In this document: one piece after another, positions 8,879-18,756 of the stretch
How the letters are laid out: each line of letters starts with the position of its first letter
Position numbering within the stretch: position 1 is the first letter of the stretch
From: Flavobacterium pectinovorum
GTDB lineage: Bacteria > Bacteroidota > Bacteroidia > Flavobacteriales > Flavobacteriaceae
Reading direction: 5' to 3'
DNA: 64,000 bases
Assembly (NCBI RefSeq): GCF_900142715.1
Contig: NZ_FRBX01000001.1
Location: 372,001-436,000 of the forward strand
The notes under the pieces: generated by a model
What the model was told of the DNA's origin: nothing
Database searches by the model: none
Seen by the model: only the letters and a program-made list of their open reading frames with translations
Position numbers and translations under genes: made by a program

Positions 8879-10198
8879 TTATGTGTTTTTCTTTCGATTT
8901 AAAACCAAAAATAAAGGGTAAGAAACGGCTGTAATTCCCACAATAATCACAAAGCTTTTAGGATCACTAAAAATAAAACCAATCAATAATGCAAAAGAAG
9001 CTATAATAGCAATTATCGTACTCCACGGATGCCAAAAGGAGCGATAAGGTCTTGGTAAATCCGGTTCTGATTTTCTTAGTTTTATCAAAGAAAAATAAGC
9101 CAATCCCCAAACAATAATAGAGGTGAAGGCGGCAAAAGAAAACAGGACTTCAAATGAACCAATACAAATTAAAAACAAACTGAAAAGTGACGAAACCAAA
9201 AGCGCAACAATAGGAGTTCCGCCTTTGTTGACTGTTGTACCTTTTTCGATAAAAAAACCATCGCGGCTTAATCCGTATAAAATTCTTGGAGGGATCATCA
9301 TAAAGGCATTCAGAATGCTAATCAAAGAAAAAATAGAAATTACGGTAACGATAATTGCACCGTTTTTTCCAAAAATAATATTGGCAACATCGGCAGCAGC
9401 CAAATTAGATTTTGCTACAGTTTCAATGGGCAAAATATAGAAAAAAGCAATATTTATCAGAACATAAATAGCTATAACAAGCAATACGCCACTATATAAA
9501 GATTTCGGGATATTTTTGCCCGGATCTTCGTTTTCTTCGGCAAAAAAACAAACACTGTTCCAGCCGTTATAAGTTCCGATGATTAGTTGAAGCGACTTAA
9601 AAAATCCAAATAGTAACCCTATTTGAAAGACAGTATTATTTTTTGGAATTGGATCTAATTTTACGCCTGAATACATAAAACAGGCCACAACTAAAGCTAC
9701 AAAACAAATCACTTTCAGAAAACTGGTAATTTGCTGAATGACGCTTCCGTTTTTTACTCCGCTTAAATGCAATAATACAAAGGCAATTAATAGTGAAATG
9801 GCAATTTCAGTTGAAAAATTTGCCAGACCCGGAAACAAAATTATAAGATATTCACTAATTACAATACAATAAAAAGCAGGCGGAATGGCATTGGTAATAT
9901 AATCAAACCAACCCGAAAGAAACCCGGCATAATTTCCAAAAGCTCTTTTGATGTAATTGTAAGATCCTCCGGCTTTTGGTAACATTGTAGCCAGTTCTGC
10001 ATAAGAATTGGCACCAATTAAAACATAAATTCCGCCAATAAGCCATGAAGTAATAATAAGCCAGTAATTATCAAGCATTCCTGCAATTGTGCCCGGCGTT
10101 CTTAAAATTCCAACTCCAATTGTTCCTCCAATTAATACGGCAATATTAAAACTTAATCCTAAACTTTTCTTTAATTGGTTCTTTTTGGAATCTGACAT
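8879..10198 (-). CDS. APC-superfamily amino-acid permease
   Basis: The 439-residue integral inner-membrane protein has about 12 hydrophobic segments. TM1 carries the helix-breaking GGTIGVGIL segment and is followed by PGTIAG; the conserved YAELATMLPKAGG(S)Y motif lies at the TM2-TM3 region, typical of amino acid-polyamine-organocation permeases of the LAT/YjeH-like type. It would import or exchange amino acids using ion or substrate gradients. The FAEENEDPGKNIPKSL loop between TM6 and TM7 is also typical. Substrate cannot be predicted from sequence alone. It is monocistronic, with its own terminator. Confidence 0.9.
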   Translation of the reverse strand: MSDSKKNQLKKSLGLSFNIAVLIGGTIGVGILRTPGTIAGMLDNYWLIITSWLIGGIYVLIGANSYAELATMLPKAGGSYNYIKRAFGNYAGFLSGWFDYITNAIPPAFYCIVISEYLIILFPGLANFSTEIAISLLIAFVLLHLSGVKNGSVIQQITSFLKVICFVALVVACFMYSGVKLDPIPKNNTVFQIGLLFGFFKSLQLIIGTYNGWNSVCFFAEENEDPGKNIPKSLYSGVLLVIAIYVLINIAFFYILPIETVAKSNLAAADVANIIFGKNGAIIVTVISIFSLISILNAFMMIPPRILYGLSRDGFFIEKGTTVNKGGTPIVALLVSSLFSLFLICIGSFEVLFSFAAFTSIIVWGLAYFSLIKLRKSEPDLPRPYRSFWHPWSTIIAIIASFALLIGFIFSDPKSFVIIVGITAVSYPLFLVLNRKKNT

Positions 10199-10271
10199 AT
10201 TTGGGGTTTAAATTTGTAGTGATTTATACAAACAAAAGTAATTATAAAATGAGACACATTTTTAACAAAAT

Positions 10272-10302
10272 AAAAAACCTCACCTTTTGCAAGATGAGGT
10301 TT
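10272..10302 (-). terminator. Terminator of the siderophore-receptor gene
   Basis: A stem AAACCTCA/TGAGGTTT with a ~12-base loop is followed by T-rich sequence on the minus strand. It is about 70 bp past the receptor stop. Confidence 0.75.
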
Positions 10303-10374
10303 AAAATTTCCAAAAGAGCATTCTAATTTTTAATAATCAGAAAACGCTGTATGGGGAAAAACTAATTCAAAATT

Positions 10375-12669
10375 TTAGAATTTATAACGTAAACTAGTCA
10401 TTACCTGACGAGGTGCGATTGGGTTTACACTATAATTTTCGTGAACTGTATAATTCAATTCATTTGTAATGTTTGATAATCGGCATAAGATTGAGAATTT
10501 TTTCCATTCATACCCAAGAGAAGCATCTACAGTAACATAACCTTCTAAAGGAATATCACGATCTCTAATCGTTACAGTATATGTTTTTGGATTGGTTGAA
10601 GGTGTGTTTTCTGTCCATAAATAATCATCATTCCAGCCACCTGTACGATCTCCAACATAATTTCCAATCGCTCCAAAAGTTACTCCTTTTAATAAACCGC
10701 TTGGCAATTTGTAGAAAAAGCTCAAATTGGCAGTGTTTTTTGGAGTTCTTGCTAAAACATCTCCAACAACAAGACTTCCGCTTGTGCCGGATGATTTAGA
10801 TACTTTGGTTTCATTAAAACTATAACCTGCCATAATGTTCAAGCCTTCTAAAGGTGTCGCAGTAATATCTATTTCGACTCCTTTTCCTTTTGTAGCCCCA
10901 ACTAATTCTTTTAGATTGGTATTAACGTTTTGTGTAACACCGTCTGATAAATATTGAGCTGTTTGTGCTAAATTATTATTGGTAATTTGATATAATGTTA
11001 CGTTTGTAGTCAAAAGACCTTTGAAGAAATCTTTTTTCACACCAACTTCATACTGATCTATAATAGATGGGTCTAATGGTTGTGAATCTACGGTTGTTCC
11101 TGTATTTGGGGTAAAAGAGTTGGAGTAACTTGCAAACAAAGATAAATCTTTAGTTGGCTGAACTACCAATCCTGCCTTAGGTGAAAAAGCTTTGCTAATA
11201 GATTTAGCACCAATTACTGGTAGTGCATCTTCGTAAGCAGTAGTAATTACATTTACATTATTCTTTTTCTCTATCACTTCTTTTGTAGTGGTAGCTTCGC
11301 CTTGCTGCCATGACCAACGTAATCCCGCCAGAACTTTTATATATTGATTTATCGAAACTAAATCTTGAAAATACGCTCCAAAACGTTGCGTTTCTGTACT
11401 TGTTAATTGAGTAGTTCTTGCTGGATAAGGAATAACAGTATTTTGTGTGCTATAATCGTAAGTATATAAGTTTATAGCGGTAGCTTCTGTTGTTAAAAGG
11501 TCTGCAGGTTTTCCAGGAGCATAGAAGCCAAAAGTATAACTTGGAGCTAAAGAGTTTTCGTAGTCCACACCAGTAAAAATTTGGTGTTTTACACTTCCTG
11601 TATTAAAAGTTCCCTGTAAACTTAACTGGTCGCCAAAAATTTGTTCGGCGGCGTCAGCTTTTGTTAAACCACGTTTCCAATTTCCATTAGCATCGATTGT
11701 ACTTAACTGTGCTGTAGATGTTTGAGTTCTGCGGTAAGATTGGTAAGAAGAGTTAAAATTTAATTTCCAATTTTTATTAAAATCATGATTAAATAATAAA
11801 GAAGCGCTGGAAGATTTAGTATTTGCAGTAGACCAAAGTGCTCCGAAGAATTCGTTACGAGGTAAGTCTAAAATTGTTTTTCCATAGATTCCGGTTCCAA
11901 AATCAGGTGTCCAGTCAGCACTTAAATAATCTCCTTGTAATGTGATTTGTGTTTTATCTGAGACATGAAATAAAAACGAAGGATTGATATAAATACGTTC
12001 GTTTTTTACATAATCTCTAAAGCTTTCTGAGTTTTCATACGACCCTGTAAATCTGTAGGCAATAGATTTATTTAAAGGTCCGTAAAAGTCAATAGATGGC
12101 TTATAATAAGAGTTACTTCCCATTTGCATAGAAACTTCTCCACCGCTTGTAAATTTTGGTGTTTTGGTAACTAAATTCATAATTCCGCCAGGAGCAACAT
12201 TTCCATACAATAAAGCTGAACCTCCTTTTAAAAATTCAACTTTTTCTAAAGAAGAAACTTCAGGTATAGAACCGGCATTATATCGAAAACCATTTTTAAA
12301 CATATTATTGGCACTCATATCATATCCTCTTGAAAAGAATGATTCCTGTGCGCCACCACGAGCAGATCCTACATAAACACCATTAAGGTTTTTTACTACT
12401 TCACTTAATCTAATTGCTTGTTGTTGTTCGATTACTTCGCTGCCAACAACCTGAACACTTTGTGGCAAGTCCATTACTTTAATTCCCGAACGTGCTGCCG
12501 AAATTGGTTTTTTAGGTTTATTGGCTGTGATTAAAACTTCATTAAGAGTTTCTCCTTTTTTGTTTTTTACAGTATCGTTTGCTGTACTATTATCTATACT
12601 TGTGTAATCTTGGCTATAAGAAGCAGCAAAACTTATCAAGGCTAAGAATAGTATTAAATTATGTTTCAT
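10375..12669 (-). CDS. TonB-dependent siderophore receptor
   Basis: The 764-residue outer-membrane receptor has a signal peptide (about 1-19), a short TonB-box-bearing N-terminus, a plug domain (about 60-170; DLPQSVQVV, then VEFLKGGSALLYGNVAPGG and MNLVTKTP), and a 22-stranded barrel ending in Phe (SLRYKF). The PQSVQVV plug signature and the lack of an N-terminal carboxypeptidase-regulatory domain fit the FhuA/FpvA-like siderophore receptors. It would import a ferric siderophore with energy from TonB-ExbBD, which are not in this window. A Fur-box-like 20-mer lies 6 bp upstream of the start. Which siderophore is bound is unknown. Confidence 0.93.
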   Translation of the reverse strand: MKHNLILFLALISFAASYSQDYTSIDNSTANDTVKNKKGETLNEVLITANKPKKPISAARSGIKVMDLPQSVQVVGSEVIEQQQAIRLSEVVKNLNGVYVGSARGGAQESFFSRGYDMSANNMFKNGFRYNAGSIPEVSSLEKVEFLKGGSALLYGNVAPGGIMNLVTKTPKFTSGGEVSMQMGSNSYYKPSIDFYGPLNKSIAYRFTGSYENSESFRDYVKNERIYINPSFLFHVSDKTQITLQGDYLSADWTPDFGTGIYGKTILDLPRNEFFGALWSTANTKSSSASLLFNHDFNKNWKLNFNSSYQSYRRTQTSTAQLSTIDANGNWKRGLTKADAAEQIFGDQLSLQGTFNTGSVKHQIFTGVDYENSLAPSYTFGFYAPGKPADLLTTEATAINLYTYDYSTQNTVIPYPARTTQLTSTETQRFGAYFQDLVSINQYIKVLAGLRWSWQQGEATTTKEVIEKKNNVNVITTAYEDALPVIGAKSISKAFSPKAGLVVQPTKDLSLFASYSNSFTPNTGTTVDSQPLDPSIIDQYEVGVKKDFFKGLLTTNVTLYQITNNNLAQTAQYLSDGVTQNVNTNLKELVGATKGKGVEIDITATPLEGLNIMAGYSFNETKVSKSSGTSGSLVVGDVLARTPKNTANLSFFYKLPSGLLKGVTFGAIGNYVGDRTGGWNDDYLWTENTPSTNPKTYTVTIRDRDIPLEGYVTVDASLGYEWKKFSILCRLSNITNELNYTVHENYSVNPIAPRQVMTSLRYKF

Positions 12670-12674
12670 GGTAT

Positions 12675-12694
12675 TTATTTAGATTCAATAAAAA
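12675..12694 (-). promoter_or_regulatory. Fur-box-like motif, copy 1
   Basis: The minus-strand 20-mer has the form TTTTTATTnnnTCTAAATAA. It is shared almost exactly with 13689-13708 and 17343-17362, all in front of iron-uptake genes. It lies directly before the receptor start codon, where a bound repressor would block initiation. Confidence 0.55.
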
Positions 12695-12843
12695 TTACGA
12701 ATGCAAATATAGAGATCTGATGACCTTAACAAAAAATTATGAGGTAATTATCTTGATTAAAGTTTCATTAATATTGTCTTAAGATTAGCTTAAGATTTTG
12801 CTTTTGCTATTTTTATTTTATACCGCATTATATGCCTAAAAAC

Positions 12844-12875
12844 AAAAAAAAACCTTGCCAAAAAGAGCAAGGTTT
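12844..12875 (-). terminator. Terminator of the DUF4198 gene
   Basis: A 9-bp stem (AAACCTTGC/GCAAGGTTT) is followed by a long T-run on the minus strand, 36 bp past the stop codon at 12911. Confidence 0.85.
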
Positions 12876-12910
12876 GATCGAAGATTAAAATCTAAAAAAG
12901 ATTTTGAAAA

Positions 12911-13636
12911 TTATTTAACTGAAATTAAATAAGTAGCCATTTTCCAGATTTCATCGTATTTTTTGCCATTGTGTTCTCCGGCTGATTTTTCAGTATAAGC
13001 AAATTCTACCATGTAATTTCCTGGCCAGATTGGAGTAAAAGAGATTTCTCCTTTATCATTACTCCATAATTCTTTCTCCCAGCCATTTGGAGCAATTACT
13101 TTGATTTTTTGCTCTTTTGCTTCTTTGCCTTCGTATAAGGCATTTACGTTTATTTTCGTTTTTTGTTTTGCAGCCACTACATCTTTTGCAAATACACTAA
13201 TAATGTTGGTATTAGCAGCAGCTTCATTTCCTTTTGCAGCATTTCCAACAGTAACGGTTGCGCTCGAATTGTAATCTAATTTCATAGTTCCGTAAACATC
13301 TTTTACGGTATGGTGCATTACAACTGTATAAACTCCATCTTCATCCGGAGTAAAAAAGGCCTGATATTTATTGTCTAAAGCTTTGGCAGTAAGTTTTGTT
13401 TCTTTTTTAGAAGGGCTAATCACTACTAATGTAAAATCTTTTAAATCTGAAAACCATTTATCAGCTTTTGTAATGTCATTATCTGAAAATTCCCCAAAGT
13501 AAACAGAAATTTCCTGTGCTTTTCCTTTTGTTCCGGTTGCTTTAGTTTCGATCCAAAGTGCGTGAGCAAACAATTGCGGACTTGCAACTAACATAAAAAG
13601 AAAAAAGGTGATTTTTTTTAAAGTATTTGATTTCAT
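12911..13636 (-). CDS. DUF4198 periplasmic protein (NikM/CbiK-like)
   Basis: The 241-residue product has a Sec signal peptide ending LFAHALWIE. Cleavage leaves a His close to the mature N-terminus, as in DUF4198 proteins of metal-uptake loci. The rest is two beta-sandwich halves: FTPDEDGVYTVV in the first and FTPIWPGNYMVEFAY in the second. DUF4198 is commonly encoded with nickel, cobalt or iron transport genes, and here it lies between two TonB receptors and a PepSY protein, which points to a periplasmic metal or chelate handling role. It has its own Fur-like motif upstream (13689-13708) and its own terminator. The biochemical role is inferred from context. Confidence 0.85.
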   Translation of the reverse strand: MKSNTLKKITFFLFMLVASPQLFAHALWIETKATGTKGKAQEISVYFGEFSDNDITKADKWFSDLKDFTLVVISPSKKETKLTAKALDNKYQAFFTPDEDGVYTVVMHHTVKDVYGTMKLDYNSSATVTVGNAAKGNEAAANTNIISVFAKDVVAAKQKTKINVNALYEGKEAKEQKIKVIAPNGWEKELWSNDKGEISFTPIWPGNYMVEFAYTEKSAGEHNGKKYDEIWKMATYLISVK

Positions 13637-13688
13637 AAGATCAAGAATTAAATTTTGTTAAGTATGATATTTTTTACAAACTTAACTC

Positions 13689-13708
13689 TTATTTAGAACA
13701 ATTAAAAA
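13689..13708 (-). promoter_or_regulatory. Fur-box-like motif, copy 2
   Basis: The minus-strand 20-mer ending TCTAAATAA matches copies at 12675 and 17343 with changes only in the middle. It lies 53-72 bp upstream of the DUF4198 start codon. Confidence 0.55.
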
Positions 13709-13741
13709 TAAAACATAAAAAATGAATCGTTAAAATTCTCT

Positions 13742-14899
13742 CTATTTAGTTACAACAGCTTTTTTCTTTTTATTATTTCTTCCCCACCAAATATAAAAAC
13801 CGGTAACAGGAAGACTTGCACAAATAAAACTGGCAAAAAAAGCGAGTATTTTTCCGGGCAACCCTAATATTCCACCAGAATGAATGGCATAATTGAGCGA
13901 ACGGATTTTTTCTCCATTGTTTTTGTCAGCGTAGGTTTTTGTGTTTAATAATTTTCCTGTGTACTGATCAAACTGCAAATTGATTCTGTCAAAGTTTCCA
14001 CCATTTTCGATATATACAAATTGTGTTTGTAATGAATCTTCGGGAATTGAAATCATATACGTTTCTGCTTTTGGATAAAAGTATTCTACGGTATTCGAGA
14101 TTTTATCAATTAGATTTTTATCATTTTTTTGAGAAAGATCAGAGGTGAGATTTTCTTTCTTTTTCTCAATAGTCTGACCTCCGTTGGCAATCCATTTTAC
14201 GCTATTGTCAAACCATTTAAAAGACCAGACCAATCCTGTAAATGCAATAACGAGAGCAAAAAGCAGTACATAATATCCGAGAATATTGTGTAGATCATAG
14301 TTTTTTCGTTTCCATTGCGTGGTGTTTTTCCATCGAAACCAAAATCGTTGTTTGGCAGCGCTTTTATTTTTTGGCCACCAAAGAATAAGTCCGGTTATAA
14401 GTGAAATAATGAAAATAATTACCGCTATTCCTACAATGGGCTGACCGATTTTATTTGTGAGCAAAAGGCTCCAGTGTAGAAATACAATCACGTTAAAAAA
14501 CTCTGTTGTGGTATTTTCTATCTTTTGAATTTTTCCTGTAAAGGGATTTACATAAATAGCATAATTGTATTCCTGATTATCCCAATACCAAATGGCATTT
14601 TCGTTTTCTTTTTCTTTACTGGTAAAAAACGTTACTGTAGCATCTTTTTCATTTCTGATTCGTATAGCATTAATGGGTTTATCTTTTCCAATAGAATCCT
14701 GTACAATTTTTAGAAGTTGGCTTAGGTTTTTCTTATCGTTTTTTGTTTCATCAGTGTAATAACGGCTGTGATAAACGACAGGTCTTAATTCTTCATCAAA
14801 GACGTAAATGCAGCCCGTAATGCCCAGAATAAAGATAATTAAACCGGAACCCATGCCTAGCCATAAGTGAATTTTAAGAATGATTTTTTTAAAAGACAT
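13742..14899 (-). CDS. PepSY-associated membrane protein, iron-regulated type
   Basis: The 385-residue inner-membrane protein has four main hydrophobic helices: near residues 12-35, about 140-175, about 205-230 and about 345-370. Two PepSY-type periplasmic segments lie between them. The LHLWLG-type motif is at residues 10-15 (KIHLWLGMGSG), and LHWSLL and HSGGILG carry further conserved His residues. These are features of the PepSY_TM family (PiuB/FsrB-like), which is linked to reductive release of iron from siderophores or heme at the inner membrane. It is flanked by TonB receptors and the DUF4198 gene. The start is 89 bp after the upstream receptor, with a terminator between. Confidence 0.88.
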   Translation of the reverse strand: MSFKKIILKIHLWLGMGSGLIIFILGITGCIYVFDEELRPVVYHSRYYTDETKNDKKNLSQLLKIVQDSIGKDKPINAIRIRNEKDATVTFFTSKEKENENAIWYWDNQEYNYAIYVNPFTGKIQKIENTTTEFFNVIVFLHWSLLLTNKIGQPIVGIAVIIFIISLITGLILWWPKNKSAAKQRFWFRWKNTTQWKRKNYDLHNILGYYVLLFALVIAFTGLVWSFKWFDNSVKWIANGGQTIEKKKENLTSDLSQKNDKNLIDKISNTVEYFYPKAETYMISIPEDSLQTQFVYIENGGNFDRINLQFDQYTGKLLNTKTYADKNNGEKIRSLNYAIHSGGILGLPGKILAFFASFICASLPVTGFYIWWGRNNKKKKAVVTK

Positions 14900-14935
14900 T
14901 AAATAGTTTTTTAAGTAAATGATTTATTTAAAAAT

Positions 14936-14970
14936 ACAAACACCTCTATTCCGAAGAAAGAGGTGTTTGT
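14936..14970 (-). terminator. Terminator of the second TonB receptor gene
   Basis: A perfect 12-bp stem (ACAAACACCTCT and complement) is followed by ATTTTT on the minus strand, 19 bp past the receptor stop codon. Confidence 0.85.
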
Positions 14971-14988
14971 TTGATAACAAAGTAATCT

Positions 14989-17313
14989 TTAAAACTTAAT
15001 AGTTAAGTTCACCAATAAATTACTAGGTGCTTGAGAATTTCCGTAAAAATCCCAGTATTTTTTATTACTCATGTTATTAAATTTAACACCAACTCTCCAT
15101 GAAGACTGATCGTAAAAAAAAGTAGCATTGTAAGTTGTGTAAGATGGCATGTAAAAATTATTATCTGTTGCAAAATAACTTTTATCTACATAATTGGCTC
15201 CAAAACCGGCACCAAGACCTTTTAGTGTATTTTGTAAAGTATAAGTAGTCCAAAAGTTGACAACATTTTTTGGTGCTCCCGCAGCGATGTTTCCTTCAAT
15301 ACTTGCATCAGATGCTTTTAGGATTTTATTTTCGTTATAAGCATATCCCGCTACAATGTTTAAACCAGAAAACGGATTGGCGATTAATTCTAAATCAACT
15401 CCTTTGCTTTCCTGTACACCATCCTGATAAGTAACTCCGGCAGCATCTGTTCTTGTAGCGTTATCAATTTTTATATTGTAATAACTTGCCGTAGCACTCA
15501 GTTTTTTATTAAAAGCTTCTGCTTTAATACCACCTTCATATTGTACTGCATAAATTGGATCTAAAACTAACTGCGTTAAATCAGGCTGTGTAACCGGAGC
15601 GGAATTTTGAAAACCATTCATATAGTTACCAAATACCGAAACCTGATCTTTAATGATCTCATATACCAAACCTAATTTGGGAGATAATGCCGTTTGATGA
15701 TAACCTTCTGTAGTACCTACTTTTTCACGGTTAAAATTGTCTAAACGTAAACTTAGCATAGCGGATAATTTATCTGTAAAATTAACAACATCACAAGCAT
15801 AGAAACTAATTGTTTCCTGATCTGCAACCGGAATTGTAGTTAAAACTAAACCGGCATCAACAGCTTTTCTTCTGATAGGAGCAAAGTTTGTCGTTACATC
15901 AATATTATCAAGAGTAAAAGTTGTACCGCCAGAAAAATTTGAACTGTACAATCTGTAATTACCACCAACTAAAAGTTTATGTTTGATACTTCCGGTAGCA
16001 AATTGTCCGTTAATATTTTCCTGAATATTAGTATAAGTATTAAAAACAGGCCCCCATAAACCAACTCTTCTGGCGACCTGAGTAGGAGAACTCCAAACTG
16101 CATAACTCTGGTAACTGCGTTCTACATTTTCGTCTACAAAAGAAAATACAGTTGTAGATTTCCAGTTTTCAGAAATTTCATATTCTGCCTGCGCAAAAAT
16201 TTTAGTAGCAGAAGTTTTAGCATCATTATCATCATGAAACATCGATTTTTTATAATCGATTTTCAATTCAGTCGGATTTGTTATTCCCGAGGCAGCAGTA
16301 TAAGTATTATAAGTACGTCTGGTATTATTAACGTTAAATAACTCAGCATCAATATTAAAAGTAAGTTTATCAGAAGCCTTGTAAGTTAAGCTTGGAGAAA
16401 TGGCCAGCGTATTATTAAAACCATAGTCTAAAAAGCTTTTTTCTCTGTTAACTGCCATATTAATTCGGAACAAAACCGTTTTATCCTTGTTAAGCGGGGT
16501 ATTGATATCGGCAGTAAGTCGGTTTGTATTAAAACTTCCTGTGGTATATGAAACTTCGTTTGCTGCAGTTTCAAATGGTTTTTTAGTAACCAGATTGACA
16601 ACACCGCCAAAAGAAGATACCGAAGATCCAAATAAAGTTCCTGATGGTCCTTTCATGATTTCTATTCTTTCTACGTTTGAAAGATCTATAGAAGAACGCC
16701 CAGATGCTGTCTCCATACCATTTCTGGCATTCACTCCTGTTGTAAAACCTCTAAATGTAATACCAATTCCACCAGAAGGAAAAGTGACAGGTATTGCACC
16801 AGGTGAATTTCGTATAGCAGTTTCAATATTTACGGCCACCTGCTCTAATAAAAGTTCTTTATGAATTACACTATAAACCTGAGGATTCTCTAGATTTTTT
16901 AACGGCATTCTCGCAACGTAATCTGTTTTTTTAGATAAGATGCTTTTTTTTCTGTTAATTACCACTTCTTGTAATTCCTTATTAGAAACCTTTAGTTGTA
17001 AATTGACGTTTGCGGTTTCACTTTCGGCTACAACAACTTCTTGTTCTGTTGTTTCGTAACCAGTTAAAGAGATTTGCAGAGAATACGTATTTGGTTTTAC
17101 TCTGTTTAATTCAAAAGTACCATCATCATTGGTAACGGTACCGTATTTTGAATTTTTAAGAACAACGTTAACACCAGCAGCAGGATCACCTTCTGAAGTT
17201 GTGATTGTTCCTTTTATTTTTCCGTTAGTTTGTTGGGCCAGCGCTGTACTAATTGAAAATAGCAAGCAGATTGCAGATAGAAAACAAGATGTTTTCAAAT
17301 TAAGATATTTCAT
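14989..17313 (-). CDS. TonB-dependent receptor with carboxypeptidase-regulatory domain
   Basis: The 774-residue outer-membrane receptor has a signal peptide (about 1-26). A CarboxypepD_reg-like beta sandwich follows (about 30-115; GKIKGTITTSEGDPAAGVNV), then the plug domain (about 130-250; IEIMKGPSGTLFG and VNLVTKKPF) and a barrel ending in Phe (LTIKF). The plug resembles siderophore/catecholate receptors. The N-terminal extension is a Bacteroidota feature. A Fur-like motif lies 30-49 bp upstream. With the PepSY gene directly downstream, this is probably a ferric-chelate importer. Confidence 0.92.
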   Translation of the reverse strand: MKYLNLKTSCFLSAICLLFSISTALAQQTNGKIKGTITTSEGDPAAGVNVVLKNSKYGTVTNDDGTFELNRVKPNTYSLQISLTGYETTEQEVVVAESETANVNLQLKVSNKELQEVVINRKKSILSKKTDYVARMPLKNLENPQVYSVIHKELLLEQVAVNIETAIRNSPGAIPVTFPSGGIGITFRGFTTGVNARNGMETASGRSSIDLSNVERIEIMKGPSGTLFGSSVSSFGGVVNLVTKKPFETAANEVSYTTGSFNTNRLTADINTPLNKDKTVLFRINMAVNREKSFLDYGFNNTLAISPSLTYKASDKLTFNIDAELFNVNNTRRTYNTYTAASGITNPTELKIDYKKSMFHDDNDAKTSATKIFAQAEYEISENWKSTTVFSFVDENVERSYQSYAVWSSPTQVARRVGLWGPVFNTYTNIQENINGQFATGSIKHKLLVGGNYRLYSSNFSGGTTFTLDNIDVTTNFAPIRRKAVDAGLVLTTIPVADQETISFYACDVVNFTDKLSAMLSLRLDNFNREKVGTTEGYHQTALSPKLGLVYEIIKDQVSVFGNYMNGFQNSAPVTQPDLTQLVLDPIYAVQYEGGIKAEAFNKKLSATASYYNIKIDNATRTDAAGVTYQDGVQESKGVDLELIANPFSGLNIVAGYAYNENKILKASDASIEGNIAAGAPKNVVNFWTTYTLQNTLKGLGAGFGANYVDKSYFATDNNFYMPSYTTYNATFFYDQSSWRVGVKFNNMSNKKYWDFYGNSQAPSNLLVNLTIKF

Positions 17314-17342
17314 TATAATTATAAATTTGGTTAGGAATGTTT

Positions 17343-17362
17343 TTATTTAGAATGAATAAAAA
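17343..17362 (-). promoter_or_regulatory. Fur-box-like motif, copy 3
   Basis: The minus-strand 20-mer TTTTTATTCATTCTAAATAA shares its two flanking blocks with copies 1 and 2. It sits 30-49 bp upstream of the receptor start codon, a plausible operator position. Confidence 0.55.
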
Positions 17363-17544
17363 CAGTGTAAATGTAAATATTATTGTTTCTTTAACAAATA
17401 TTATTTCAAATAGATAATGTCAATTTTGTTATTATTTTAATGATTGTGTTATATGTTGTTGATAATCATTTATTTGTAATTTGTGATATCATTTTTGTAT
17501 TCGTAAGAAAAAAATTAAAAGAATAGAATTTGGTTTAAAAGGCC

Positions 17545-17552
17545 TAAATTTG
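17545..17552 (+). promoter_or_regulatory. Bacteroidota -7 box of the MFS gene
   Basis: TAAATTTG matches TAnnTTTG exactly and lies 23 bp upstream of the MFS start codon. No good -33 TTG was found at the expected distance. Confidence 0.45.
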
Positions 17553-17575
17553 CAGCCAAATAAATTTCACAAATA

Positions 17576-18736
17576 ATGATTCTCCCTTTTTTTAAAAGAA
17601 TCCAGAATTCACCAAAAGGATTTAGAATAGCCAATACTGTATTTTTTTTCGTTTCCGGTTTTGGATATTCTTCGTGGGTATCCCGAATTCCGCACATACA
17701 AGCACAATTGCATTTGTCTGAAGCAGAATTTGGAGCTGTTTTATTTGCATTTCCCATAGGTTTAATGCTTACCATGCCTTTTACAGGAATGTTATTAAAT
17801 AAATACAGCAGCCGTTATATTATGTTGTTGGGAGCAATTATGTTTAATATTGCTTTGTCTTTACCGGGTTTGGCCGCTTTTGTATGGCAGTTGGTTATGA
17901 TACTTTTAATATTTGGAGCTTCTCGTAATATTTTTAATTTATCGATTAATGCACAATCTCTCGAGGTTCAGAAATTATATCCAAAATCGATTATAACCCG
18001 TTTTCATGCCGTTTGGAGTATAGCCGTTTTTTCTGGTGCTGGTCTGGGTTATATAATGGTTACACAGCATATTGCGCCCTCATATCACTTATTAGGAGTA
18101 AGTATTTTTATGATGGGACTTACAGCTTGTTTTTACCCATTAAGCATTCATAATGAACCTGTTCCTGTTAAAAAGAAATTCTTTTCCATGCCCGAGAAAA
18201 ATCTGGTCAAGTTTGCCTTGATTTGTTTTGTCTCGATGGCTTGCGAGAATACGATGTATGACTGGAGCGGTATTTATTTTGAAAACATATTGCATGCTTC
18301 GTCAAAATTAACGAGTGCTGCATTTGTGTTTTTTGCAACAGCCGTAACTTTAGGACGTATATTTGGAGATTACGGAGTTATGAAATTTGGAACTAAACAA
18401 ATTCTTCTTTACAGCGGTATATTGATCACCTTAGGATTTGGTATTTGTTTTATTCTGCCATATGTATATCCAACCATTTTTGGTTATGTTTTAATTGGAT
18501 TTGGGGTTTCCTGCGTGGTTCCGTTAGTATTTAGTATTGCCGGAAGATCATCAAAATTAAGCAGTGGTTCAGCACTAACTTCTATATCGACTATTGGTTA
18601 CCTTGGATTTTTACTTGTTCCGCCAATGGTTGGTTTTATCTCTGAATATCTAAGTATGAAATTTGCCTTTTTGATTATGTCTCTTTTAGGAATTTTGATG
18701 ATTTTTATGGTGAATAAAATCGGGGAAAATGAATAA
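17576..18736 (+). CDS. MFS transporter, YbjJ-like
   Basis: The 386-residue inner-membrane protein has 12 predicted helices. The N-terminus has FGYSSWVSRIPHIQ, and GMLLNKYSSRY is the MFS loop 2-3 signature, both resembling the YbjJ-like branch of the major facilitator superfamily. Substrate is unknown. The SRIP segment is well kept among YbjJ-like proteins. The gene is divergent from the iron receptor across a 262-bp gap, with a good -7 box 23 bp before the ATG. Nothing suggests iron regulation on its own side, so its closeness to the iron genes may be accidental. Confidence 0.85.
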   Translation: MILPFFKRIQNSPKGFRIANTVFFFVSGFGYSSWVSRIPHIQAQLHLSEAEFGAVLFAFPIGLMLTMPFTGMLLNKYSSRYIMLLGAIMFNIALSLPGLAAFVWQLVMILLIFGASRNIFNLSINAQSLEVQKLYPKSIITRFHAVWSIAVFSGAGLGYIMVTQHIAPSYHLLGVSIFMMGLTACFYPLSIHNEPVPVKKKFFSMPEKNLVKFALICFVSMACENTMYDWSGIYFENILHASSKLTSAAFVFFATAVTLGRIFGDYGVMKFGTKQILLYSGILITLGFGICFILPYVYPTIFGYVLIGFGVSCVVPLVFSIAGRSSKLSSGSALTSISTIGYLGFLLVPPMVGFISEYLSMKFAFLIMSLLGILMIFMVNKIGENE

Positions 18737-18756
18737 TTATTTGGATTCGTTTTTTT

